The notes below the pieces were generated by a model. The model saw only the letters and a program-made list of their open reading frames with translations. It did not search any database and was not told where the DNA came from. This document shows positions 46,811 to 54,969 of a stretch of 64,000 bases of DNA, piece after piece. Every line of letters starts with the position of its first letter. Positions within the stretch are counted from its first letter, which is position 1. Origin of the DNA: an uncultured Pseudomonadales bacterium (GTDB lineage: Bacteria > Pseudomonadota > Gammaproteobacteria > Pseudomonadales > Porticoccaceae); the NCBI GenBank assembly GCA_943846685.1, contig OX044363.1:1530001-1594000 (forward strand), written 5' to 3'. A program made the translations under genes and the position numbers.

Positions 46811-49800
46811 ATATTGATGGGAGCCGTTATTTCAGCGTAGTGAATAGTGCCGTGAATGGTATCCTCACGACCATCACCACCAATCATTTCCATAATATCT
46901 ATCTCGCCAGATGCGGGCCAACCTACAGAGTCAAAGCGCTCACCCAACATCCAGATAGCCGGCCACAGGCCCTGCCCTTGTGGTAGCTTGGCACGAACGT
47001 CTATACGACCATATTTAAACGACTGCTTACCTCTGGTTATCAATCGCGATGAGGTGTATTCGGCACCATTAAAGTTCTCTTCTTTGGCTTCAATTGTTAA
47101 CAGTCCATTGGCAACCGTAGTATTTTCTTCGCGGTAGAACTGGGACTCTTGATTACCCCAACCATTACTCCCTCGACCTGTTTCAAAGGTCCAGTCAGAC
47201 TTATTAACAGCACTGCCATTAAACTCATCACTCCAGGCCAGAGAATAGCCGCTGTATGAAGTTGGCGTGTAATCTACTTGCGGCTCAGATGCCCCCTCCT
47301 GCACCTCCCAGCGGATATTATCCAGTTGATAAACTGTATTAGCCGCCGCTACGGGCCAGATAACCAGGCCAGTACTTACACTGGTTAAATCAAGTCCGTT
47401 ACTGGTCAATGTAGAGACCGGAATACTAACGGTCTGCCAACCGGCGCTGCCCTGACTACCCAGATCAATATTGTTGGAGGCACAGGGATATACACAGTCG
47501 ACTTTGGCTACGAAGTTGCTATCACCGGCAACAGACTTAATATCAAAAACAAGATTGCCATTGGCAGCGGCGCTAAAATCACGTCCAGCACTGGAAGCGA
47601 AATACATACCCACATAGATGCCGGTATCTGCGTGACTGACTTGCAGCACATCGCCGCGCTCCGAATCGCTGACTAGAGACCAGGAAACATTGGGGCAGCC
47701 TGCGCCATTGTCATTGTAACAACTGGCATAATCCTGACCGGAATCAAAGGCCGCCAGACCAACATCCCAGCCGTTGTCGACAATACCATTGGATAACACA
47801 TTGGCTAGAACAGTGGGCTGAGGTTGCGGATCTACGATGACAGAATCCGAGCAGGCATTAGCAACAGCCCCTGAAATTTCCCCGGAACCAACAATCCATT
47901 GTCGGTTTGTAAAGCTGAAATAGTCGGTGACCATTGCACCGCTATTTATTTCGTTTGAACATTCTGCATTGGCAGCGTTGGAGATAAGATTCTCTTGAAT
48001 ACCATCAATCACCCAGAGGTATTCCATATCTTCAGCCGGCATAGGATCCAATATCACAGACCATGTGCCGTTATTGTTGTTAGTAGCCACTGGACCAGCT
48101 GCGACATCCCAGCCCCACAATGGACCCGTTATTCGTACAGAACTGGCGCTATCCGCGCGGACGGTCATAGTGAGCTGCGAGGAACCTGTTCCGCCGCCTG
48201 TTATATCATCGGCAATACAGGTGCCGGCAATATCATCAGTTACAACCCCCCTATCGGGATTCCAGATACGGTTAAACCAAGTATCTGCATAGCCTGCAAA
48301 ATACACCGAAGAACATTCCCCAGCTCGGTAATCACTTGAAAAGTCCTCCTGAATATCATCAACTCGCCATTTGTAATCGACCTGTGATGTCCACGAGGGA
48401 TCAACAATCAAAGTCCAGGTGCCATCACCGTTATCGCTAGCAAAACTATCGGCACGGCCAATTTCCCAGTTGTAAACACTCGCCTGCATAGACACAGAAG
48501 ATGCACCGGGTGCAGATACCGTAAATGAGGTTGTATTGAGGTTCGGGGGATGTGCATTGTCGCCAAGTCCATCGCCATTTGAATCGGTAGTTTCTGTTGG
48601 ATCCAGCGGAAAGTTGTCGAGGGTATCCGAGACGCCATCGCTATCATTATCAGTGACATACTCAAGCGCTGGAACTGTGCGCTTACCTTTATCGTCATTA
48701 CCCCAACATACCGCTCCAGTATCATCCTGAGCACAGGCGTGATTGTAACCCACACTTAGCTGAGTTGGATTCGACAGGCTTGGAACATTAACGATGTTTG
48801 GAGCACCCCAACAGGTCACACCATTATCATCAATGGCACAGGTTGAGAAACCACCGGCACTGATCGACGTTGGGTTAGACAGGGCAGGAACTGCAATGCG
48901 TGAGTCCTCCTGTCCCCAACAGGTCACCCCGTTGTCATCGAGCGCGCAGGTATGGATATAACCCGTTGTTACCTGTGTTGGATTAACCAGACCCGCTGGT
49001 ACTTTGCGCTGCTTCTTGTGGTTACGACCCCAACACTCAACACCGTTGTCGCCAATCGCACAGCTGTGCTCAACACCCGCATCAATCTGCGTGGCATTAA
49101 TCAGGCTTGCCGGTACAGTCGAGCGCTTAAAGGCGTCAGAGCCCCAACAGACAACACCAGTATCATCGAGCGCACAGGTATGGATCTTGGAAGCGGCAAT
49201 CGCTGTCGGGTTAGACAAAACCGGAACGGTAGCCTGTCCCTGGTGATCACGACCCCAACAAACTACACCAGTGTCATCGATTGCACAGGCGTGCTCGAAG
49301 CCAACAGACAAGGTAGTTGGGTTAGACAGTACAGGAGCAGCACGTTGACCGTACTGGTTAGCACCCCAACAGGACACACCGTTGCGATCCATTGCACAGG
49401 TGAACTTGTTACCGGCACCCACATAGTAGTCAACCGCTAATGGATTACGACCCGTTTCATTTTCCAGAACATCGGGAATACCGTCGTTATCATCGTCTGT
49501 ATCGGCGTTGTTACCAATGCCGTCGCCATCCGTATCTGCAGATTCATCTGCATCAAGGGGCATGTAATCTGAACCATCTGGCACAGAGTCACCGTCAGTA
49601 TCAGAGACCAACATATCGGTGCCTAATAACAGTTCATCAGCATCGGAGAGTCCATCGCCATCGTTATCGGTGATATGAGTGAGAACCGCAGGCGTCCGCT
49701 TGCCCTTGTCATTGTTACCCCAACAAACGACACCAGTCATATCCTGAGCACAGGCGTGGTTGAAGCCAACACTGACCTGAGATGGATTAACCAGAGCTGG

Positions 49801-51108
49801 AACAGCAATGATATTCGCCGCACCCCAGCAAGTTAAGCCATTATCATCAATGGCACAGGTGGATAAGCCACCAGCACTGACCTGAGTTGGGTTAGATAAT
49901 GTATCGGGAACCTGACTACGGGCATCGGCGACACCCCAACAGGTCACACCGTTATCATCAACCGCACAGCTATGGATATAACCCGCCGATACCTGCGTTG
50001 GGTTAACCAGACCAACTGGAACCTTGCGCTGTTGCTTGTGGTTGCGACCCCAGCACTCTACGCCGTTGTCGCCAATCGCACAGGTATGTTCAAGACTAGA
50101 ACTGATCTGAGTGGCATTAACCACTGAAACTGGTATATCGGAGCGTTTAAAGGTATTGGAACCCCAACAGACAACACCGCTATCATCAATTGCGCAGCTA
50201 TGATCTTTAGCCGCTGAAATAGCTATTGGATTAGATAGTACCGGCGGTGTTGTTTCGCCCTTTTCGCCACGACCCCAGCAGACAACACCAGAGTCATCGA
50301 TCGCACAGGCGTGCTCGAAGCCGACCGACAGTTGAGTAGGGTTAGACAGAATTGGGGCTAAACGCTGACCGTACTGATTGGCGCCCCAACAGTTGATACC
50401 ATTGCTATCCAGCGCGCAGGAGAACTTGTTACCTGTGCCCACTGCGTAGTCAATACCCTGAGGATTACGACCTGAGGCTATTTCCAAATCATCTGGAATA
50501 CCATCGTTATCATCGTCCGCATCGAGACTATCAACGATGCCATCCCCATCTGAGTCAGGACCAGATACGCCCTGATTGATAATAATATCTGTGCTGATAA
50601 AACCAAAATCATTGGCGCCAGATATTTGTGAAAACTTTAGGGTTGTACCAGAAAAGCCAATCTGTGCGGTACAGGGCAGCGTGAAGAGAGTTGCAGGTAG
50701 AGCTACGGTAGAAGGCCAAGAAGCAGTAATACTGGCCCAAGCGACATTTAAATACTTATCAGTCGCAGCATCATTATCGTAATCATCAGTATCATTACTC
50801 AGCTGAAGCCCCATATTGGATTCAGGCAATAGATCGGTTATTGCAGTCTGATCACAGGACAGTGCTGTGCTGTCATAGTGAAGCCGTAAACCTATACCAA
50901 CCGTAGGCACTTGATCAGTAATATTATAGGTTATAGAAATAGACGTTGACTCTCCTTCGAGAATCGTCGGAGAAGATAAATCTGCCTCAATAATTTGATC
51001 TTTGGCTGAGACCCCAAAAGGAACCAATAGCAAAGAAACCGCCAAAGACAAAACAAAACTTTTGATCAGACTATTATTTAAATAGCCTATATTCAAATAA
51101 CCTAACAT
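46663..51108 (-). CDS. Secreted multidomain protein: cohesin-like, TSP3, two RCC1 propellers, CBM-like modules, GH16 (frameshifted 3' end)
   Basis: The first 1,430 codons are in frame. Order: signal peptide (1-35, cleavage at VSA-K), a cohesin-like beta-sandwich (38-180), TSP3 calcium repeats (184-205), a seven-blade RCC1-like propeller (218-477), TSP3 (478-550), a second seven-blade propeller (557-816), TSP3 (818-852), two related CBM-like domains (857-955, 975-1080), a galactose-binding-like module (1097-1270), and GH16 from 1285 with the catalytic GEIDIMEM (Glu1402 and Glu1407). After residue 1430 the frame is lost, and GH16, the linker and CotH continue in the three fragments to 45111. 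The intact form would be about 2,000 residues and probably bind and cleave beta-1,3-glucan outside the cell. Confidence 0.88.
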   Translation of the reverse strand: MLGYLNIGYLNNSLIKSFVLSLAVSLLLVPFGVSAKDQIIEADLSSPTILEGESTSISITYNITDQVPTVGIGLRLHYDSTALSCDQTAITDLLPESNMGLQLSNDTDDYDNDAATDKYLNVAWASITASWPSTVALPATLFTLPCTAQIGFSGTTLKFSQISGANDFGFISTDIIINQGVSGPDSDGDGIVDSLDADDDNDGIPDDLEIASGRNPQGIDYAVGTGNKFSCALDSNGINCWGANQYGQRLAPILSNPTQLSVGFEHACAIDDSGVVCWGRGEKGETTPPVLSNPIAISAAKDHSCAIDDSGVVCWGSNTFKRSDIPVSVVNATQISSSLEHTCAIGDNGVECWGRNHKQQRKVPVGLVNPTQVSAGYIHSCAVDDNGVTCWGVADARSQVPDTLSNPTQVSAGGLSTCAIDDNGLTCWGAANIIAVPALVNPSQVSVGFNHACAQDMTGVVCWGNNDKGKRTPAVLTHITDNDGDGLSDADELLLGTDMLVSDTDGDSVPDGSDYMPLDADESADTDGDGIGNNADTDDDNDGIPDVLENETGRNPLAVDYYVGAGNKFTCAMDRNGVSCWGANQYGQRAAPVLSNPTTLSVGFEHACAIDDTGVVCWGRDHQGQATVPVLSNPTAIAASKIHTCALDDTGVVCWGSDAFKRSTVPASLINATQIDAGVEHSCAIGDNGVECWGRNHKKQRKVPAGLVNPTQVTTGYIHTCALDDNGVTCWGQEDSRIAVPALSNPTSISAGGFSTCAIDDNGVTCWGAPNIVNVPSLSNPTQLSVGYNHACAQDDTGAVCWGNDDKGKRTVPALEYVTDNDSDGVSDTLDNFPLDPTETTDSNGDGLGDNAHPPNLNTTSFTVSAPGASSVSMQASVYNWEIGRADSFASDNGDGTWTLIVDPSWTSQVDYKWRVDDIQEDFSSDYRAGECSSVYFAGYADTWFNRIWNPDRGVVTDDIAGTCIADDITGGGTGSSQLTMTVRADSASSVRITGPLWGWDVAAGPVATNNNNGTWSVILDPMPAEDMEYLWVIDGIQENLISNAANAECSNEINSGAMVTDYFSFTNRQWIVGSGEISGAVANACSDSVIVDPQPQPTVLANVLSNGIVDNGWDVGLAAFDSGQDYASCYNDNGAGCPNVSWSLVSDSERGDVLQVSHADTGIYVGMYFASSAGRDFSAAANGNLVFDIKSVAGDSNFVAKVDCVYPCASNNIDLGSQGSAGWQTVSIPVSTLTSNGLDLTSVSTGLVIWPVAAANTVYQLDNIRWEVQEGASEPQVDYTPTSYSGYSLAWSDEFNGSAVNKSDWTFETGRGSNGWGNQESQFYREENTTVANGLLTIEAKEENFNGAEYTSSRLITRGKQSFKYGRIDVRAKLPQGQGLWPAIWMLGERFDSVGWPASGEIDIMEMIGGDGREDTIHGTIHYAEITAPINMWVIQLALFPVRQLVVPTLLPMLSIPLVLSGIASLLSGWWMALSLRPSR
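48661..49440 (-). repeat. RCC1-like array 2 of the GH16/CotH gene (7 units)
   Basis: Seven units of about 37 codons encode blades of the form HxCAxDDxGVxCWGxN...VPxL. Each unit contains two cysteines about nine residues apart. Units are closely related to array 1 (49678-50457) and to both arrays of the upstream paralog. Confidence 0.9.
49678..50457 (-). repeat. RCC1-like array 1 of the GH16/CotH gene (7 units)
   Basis: Seven units run from KFSCALDSNGINCWG to HACAQDMTGVVCWG. A TSP3 block (DTDGDSVPDGSDYMPLD) separates this array from array 2. Corresponding blades of the two arrays are more alike than neighbouring blades, showing that a whole seven-blade unit was duplicated. Confidence 0.9.
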
Positions 51109-51310
51109 TGCAGCATCTTCACCTCAATTAGAATTACCTAACGCTCTTAAATAGCTTTTTTATTATGTATTGAAGATTTAAAAATGTATATACAAACATC
51201 GATCAATCCACCCGCTGAAAAAGGCTTAAACAGGCGACGAAGGAGAAGCTGTTAGAAAAAATATTTCGAAACTGCAAGACGACTTAAGCACTCAATTTTT
51301 TTAACCCATA

Positions 51311-51346
51311 AAAAAACTCGCCATGATTTCCCATGGCGAGTTTTTT
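51311..51346 (-). terminator. Intrinsic terminator after the RCC1 paralog
   Basis: AAAAAACTCGCCATG / CATGGCGAGTTTTTT pair perfectly over 15 bp around ATTTCC, 17 bases beyond the stop of the 820-codon gene, with T-runs in both directions. It implies separate transcription of the two tandem paralogs. Confidence 0.93.
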
Positions 51347-51362
51347 CGTTCATTTCTTGAAT

Positions 51363-53825
51363 CTACTGAACAGCGGCATCAATTGGATCGCTGTCGACAG
51401 CATCTTCCACGCCATCACTATCGTTATCCGTGACATATTCAAGGGTTCCAGGAACCGTACGCTTGCTCTTATCGTTGTTACCCCAACATACCGCACCAGT
51501 ATCATCCTGAGCACAGGCATGGTTGTAACCCACGTTGACCTGAGTCGGGTTAGAGAGGTTTGGAACATTAACGATGTTTGGAGCACCCCAACAGGTCACA
51601 CCATTGTCATCAATCGCACAGGTTGAGAAACCACCAGCACTGATTGACGTTGGGTTAGACAGTGCAGGAGCTGCACTACGTGAGTCCTCTTGCCCCCAAC
51701 AGGTCACACCGTTGTCATCAATCGCACAGGTATGGATATAACCTGAAGACACCTGCGTTGGGTTAACCAGATCAGTCGGTACCTTACGCTGCTTCTTGTG
51801 GTTACGACCCCAACAAACAACGCCGCTATCACCAATCGCACAGTTATGCTCTGTACCTGCATCAACCTGCGTTGGGTTCACTAGGTTGGCTGGAACTGTT
51901 GAACGCTTAAAGCCATTCGAACCCCAGCACACTACACCAGTGTCATCAGTCGCACAGGTGTGCAGCTTACCTGCTGCTACCGAAGTCGGGTTTTCCAGCG
52001 CAGGTACTGTTACCTGACCCGCGTTATCTCGACCCCAACAAACTACACCAGTGTCATCGATCGCACAGGCGTGCTCGAAGCCAACAGACAGCTTGGTCGG
52101 GTTAGACAGTGCAGGCGCAGCACGTTGACCGTACTGGTTAGCACCCCAGCAGGACACACCGTTGCTATCCATTGCACAGGTGAACTTGTTACCTGCACCA
52201 ACGTAGTAGTCAACCGCTAATGGATTACGACCCGTTTCATTTTCCAGAGCATCTGGAATACCGTCGTTATCATCGTCCGCGTCAGCGTTGTTACCAATGC
52301 CGTCGCCATCAGTATCTGCAGTTTCACCTGCATCAAGCGGCATGTAATCTGAACCATCTGGCACAGAGTCACCATCAGTATCAGTAACTAGCTTGTCAGT
52401 ACCTAACAACAGCTCGTCAGCATCAGAGAGGCCATCGCCGTCGTTATCGGTAACGTGGCTCAGACCAACAGGAGTACGTTTGCCTTTGTCGTTGCTACCC
52501 CAACAAACAACACCAGTATCATCCTGTGCACAGGCGTGGTTGAAATCAACGCTTACCTGAGTTGGATTAACCAGAGTTGGAACAGCAATGATATTAGCAG
52601 CACCCCAACAGGTTACGCCGTTGTCATCAATGGCACAGGTTGATAATCCACCTGCACTTACCTGAGTTGGGTTAACCAACGTATCAGGAACTACAGCACG
52701 TGAATCCTGCTGTGTACCCCAACAGGTAAGGCCATTGTCGTCAATCGCACAGCTGTGGATATAACCTGCAGACACCTGCGTTGGGTTAACCAGACCAGCT
52801 GGTACCTTACGCTGTTGCTTGTGGTTACGACCCCAACACTCTACGCCGTTGTCGCCAATCGCACAGGTATGTTCAACACCCGCATCGATCTGCGTAGCAT
52901 TAACCAGAGTTTCAGGAACTTCTGAACGCTTAAAGCCGTTCGAGCCCCAGCACACTACACCAGTGTCATCGATCGCACAGGTGTGCGTCTTAGCTGCCGC
53001 AAGTGCAGTTGGGTTAGTTAGAGCAGGAACTGTGGTCTGCCCAAGATGACCACGACCCCAACAGATAACACCAGAATCATCGATCGCACAGGCGTGCTCG
53101 AAACCTACTGACAACTCAGTTGGATTAGACAGTGCAGGCGCAGCACGCTGACCGTACTGATTAGCACCCCAACAGGTCACACCATTGCTATCCAGTGCAC
53201 AGGAGAACTTGTTACCTGTACCTACTGCATAGTCAATACCCTGTGGATTACGGCCTGAAGCAATTTCCAATGCATCTGGAATGCCATCACCGTCTGAGTC
53301 GATATTAGCCACACCTTGATTGATAGTAATCTCAGCTCCGACAAAGCCAAAACCACTGGCTCCGGAACTGCGTGAGAACTTTAAAGTTGTACCAGCAAAG
53401 CCTTCAAGTGCAGTACAGGGAAGCGTATAAAGTGTAGCCGGCAGAGAGGCACTGGAAGGCCAGGCACCATTAACACTAGCCCAGGCTGCATTTAAATATT
53501 TATCAGTTGATGAGTCATTATCATAATCATCAGTATCATCACTAAGCTGCATACCTATACTGGAATCGGTTAATAGATCAGTTATCCCAGCGTCATCACA
53601 GGACAGCGCCGAGCTATCAAAGTGAAGGCGAAAACCCAAGCCGGTGGCAAGCTCTTGATTAGTGGTAGTGTAAGTCATTGAAATGGATGTTGACTCACCT
53701 GCAAGAATCGCCGAAGAAGATAAATTTGCATCGATAATTTGATCTTTTGCGCTGGCCCCGAAAGCCGCCAACGTCGAAGACAAAACAAAACTTTTAATAA
53801 GACTATTATTTAAATAACCTAGCAT
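51363..53825 (-). CDS. Secreted protein with cohesin-like domain, TSP3 repeats and two RCC1 propellers
   Basis: This 820-residue exported protein has a signal peptide (1-26, cleavage after GASA), a cohesin-like beta-sandwich (30-172), TSP3 (175-188), propeller 1 (196-455), a TSP3 block (458-525, DNDGDGLSDADELLLGTD and so on), propeller 2 (538-795) and a short TSP3 tail. It is a tandem paralog of the first 830 residues of the neighbouring GH16/CotH gene but ends after propeller 2 without any catalytic module. Each of the 14 blades has a Cys pair (CAIDD...CWG), suggesting disulfides in an extracellular protein. Function is unknown; adhesion, ligand binding or a partner for the enzyme are possible. 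Confidence 0.9.
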   Translation of the reverse strand: MLGYLNNSLIKSFVLSSTLAAFGASAKDQIIDANLSSSAILAGESTSISMTYTTTNQELATGLGFRLHFDSSALSCDDAGITDLLTDSSIGMQLSDDTDDYDNDSSTDKYLNAAWASVNGAWPSSASLPATLYTLPCTALEGFAGTTLKFSRSSGASGFGFVGAEITINQGVANIDSDGDGIPDALEIASGRNPQGIDYAVGTGNKFSCALDSNGVTCWGANQYGQRAAPALSNPTELSVGFEHACAIDDSGVICWGRGHLGQTTVPALTNPTALAAAKTHTCAIDDTGVVCWGSNGFKRSEVPETLVNATQIDAGVEHTCAIGDNGVECWGRNHKQQRKVPAGLVNPTQVSAGYIHSCAIDDNGLTCWGTQQDSRAVVPDTLVNPTQVSAGGLSTCAIDDNGVTCWGAANIIAVPTLVNPTQVSVDFNHACAQDDTGVVCWGSNDKGKRTPVGLSHVTDNDGDGLSDADELLLGTDKLVTDTDGDSVPDGSDYMPLDAGETADTDGDGIGNNADADDDNDGIPDALENETGRNPLAVDYYVGAGNKFTCAMDSNGVSCWGANQYGQRAAPALSNPTKLSVGFEHACAIDDTGVVCWGRDNAGQVTVPALENPTSVAAGKLHTCATDDTGVVCWGSNGFKRSTVPANLVNPTQVDAGTEHNCAIGDSGVVCWGRNHKKQRKVPTDLVNPTQVSSGYIHTCAIDDNGVTCWGQEDSRSAAPALSNPTSISAGGFSTCAIDDNGVTCWGAPNIVNVPNLSNPTQVNVGYNHACAQDDTGAVCWGNNDKSKRTVPGTLEYVTDNDSDGVEDAVDSDPIDAAVQ
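51441..52214 (-). repeat. RCC1-like array 2 of the 820-residue paralog (7 units)
   Basis: Seven blades run from KFTCAMDSNGVSCWG to HACAQDDTGAVCWG. Blades 4 and 6 (CAIGDSGVVCWGRNHKKQRK; CAIDDNGVTCWGAPN) are nearly identical to blades 4 and 6 in array 2 of the downstream gene. Confidence 0.9.
52461..53240 (-). repeat. RCC1-like array 1 of the 820-residue paralog (7 units)
   Basis: Seven blades run from KFSCALDSNGVTCWG to HACAQDDTGVVCWG. The position and length match array 1 of the downstream gene, showing that the two genes duplicated after both propellers existed. Confidence 0.9.
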
Positions 53826-54007
53826 TGCAGCATTTACCCCTCAGATAAACTTTATATATTTTTTATACAACTTATACAATTCTTGATTATGAGTCGAAAA
53901 TTCAAAAATGTATATAGTAAACTTAACCACTGTATAGGCGAATAAAAAACGAGAAAAATGCGCAAAAAAAAAGATAAATAACGATAAAAACTATTTGTTC
54001 AAAAAAG
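53826..54007. other. AT-rich 5' region of the RCC1 paralog
   Basis: No gene is seen in this 182-base AT-rich stretch between the start of the 820-residue paralog and tRNA-Arg. It resembles the start region of the downstream paralog around 51109-51190 (GCAGCAT followed by TTCACC or TTACCCC, then TATATTTTTTATAC-like AT runs), so the promoter was probably duplicated along with the gene. Confidence 0.5.
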
Positions 54008-54083
54008 TGGTCTCCCCTTCAGGAGTCGAACCTGAAATTCAAGCTTAGGAGGCTAGCGTGATATCCAATTTCACCAAGGGGAG
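54008..54083 (-). tRNA. tRNA-Arg (anticodon CCU)
   Basis: The acceptor stem CTCCCCT pairs with AGGGGAG, followed by discriminator A and encoded CCA (54010-54008). The anticodon loop CTCCTAA has anticodon CCT (54049-54047), and the T-arm TCAGG-TTCGACT-CCTGA is intact. The anticodon stem CTAGC/GCTTG has one T-T mismatch. It resembles E. coli argW, a tRNA gene often used as an integration site. Confidence 0.92.
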
Positions 54084-54246
54084 CGGCTTACATTATAAAA
54101 TAGTAACAAAGAATAGATAGACTCAAAATAGACGTAAAAAATATAGTTTTCAATGCTTAAAGATAAATACCTATCCAGCTAATCGAAAGACAAAAACAAA
54201 CCGCCACTTAATTACACAACCGTCAATCTACATTACAATCCCCGCC

Positions 54247-54957
54247 ATGAACTTACTCCTACTGCAAAATAACAGCCTGAGCGAAAATCTGGTTCAAATT
54301 ACTGGCCGCCAACTGCAACAGCTAACCAACCTGCAGCGGTCTGCTATTGGTGACACTCTTCGCGTGGGAGAGATCAACGGCCTTATCGGCAGCGGCACGA
54401 TTATTGAGCTCAACAGTTCCGAGGCATTACTGCAGATCAACTTATCCAGCCCACCGCCGCCGCCCATCCCGCTAACGCTAATTATGGCTATGCCGCGACC
54501 AAAAATGTTGCGCCGCAGCCTGCAGACCATCGCCGCCATGGGGGTTAAAGAGATTTATTTAATTAACTCAATGCGGGTTGAAAAGAGCTATTGGCAGACG
54601 CCTTTGTTAAAGCCCGAGGCTGTCGAGGAAGAGTTTATTTTAGGCTTGGAGCAGGCTCGCGACACCATTATGCCAACGCTGCATATTCGCAAACGGTTTA
54701 AACCCTTTGTTGAGGATGAGTTACCGGCGATTATTCAGGGAAGAAAGAACCTGCTTGCGCATCCGGTCACTGAGACCCGTTGCCCAATCGATATTCAGCA
54801 GCCCGCAACACTGGCTATAGGCCCCGAGGGCGGATTTATCCCCTACGAAGTCGAGCTATTAAATGCCGCAGGATTTGAAACCGTGCATATAGGGCCGCGT
54901 ATTCTCCGCGTTGAGACCGCGGTGCCTGCCCTGCTCTCCAGATTATTTCCCGCCTAG
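54247..54957 (+). CDS. rsmE: 16S rRNA (uracil(1498)-N(3))-methyltransferase RsmE
   Basis: This 236-residue SPOUT-class methyltransferase has an N-terminal PUA-like domain (about 15-70) and a C-terminal knot with AIGPEGGFIPYEVELL near 195 and LGPRILRVETA-type GPRILRVETAVPALL. ALPRPKMLRRSLQ-like AMPRPKMLRRSL is in the middle. It methylates U1498 of 16S rRNA. It converges with the YgiQ-family gene. Confidence 0.92.
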   Translation: MNLLLLQNNSLSENLVQITGRQLQQLTNLQRSAIGDTLRVGEINGLIGSGTIIELNSSEALLQINLSSPPPPPIPLTLIMAMPRPKMLRRSLQTIAAMGVKEIYLINSMRVEKSYWQTPLLKPEAVEEEFILGLEQARDTIMPTLHIRKRFKPFVEDELPAIIQGRKNLLAHPVTETRCPIDIQQPATLAIGPEGGFIPYEVELLNAAGFETVHIGPRILRVETAVPALLSRLFPA

Positions 54958-54969
54958 ATAAAAACGCTA

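Noticed and set aside
48661-53240. CRISPR-like or satellite repeats
   Set aside because: The period (about 111 bases) is coding, in frame and divergent at the DNA level, and encodes RCC1 blades.
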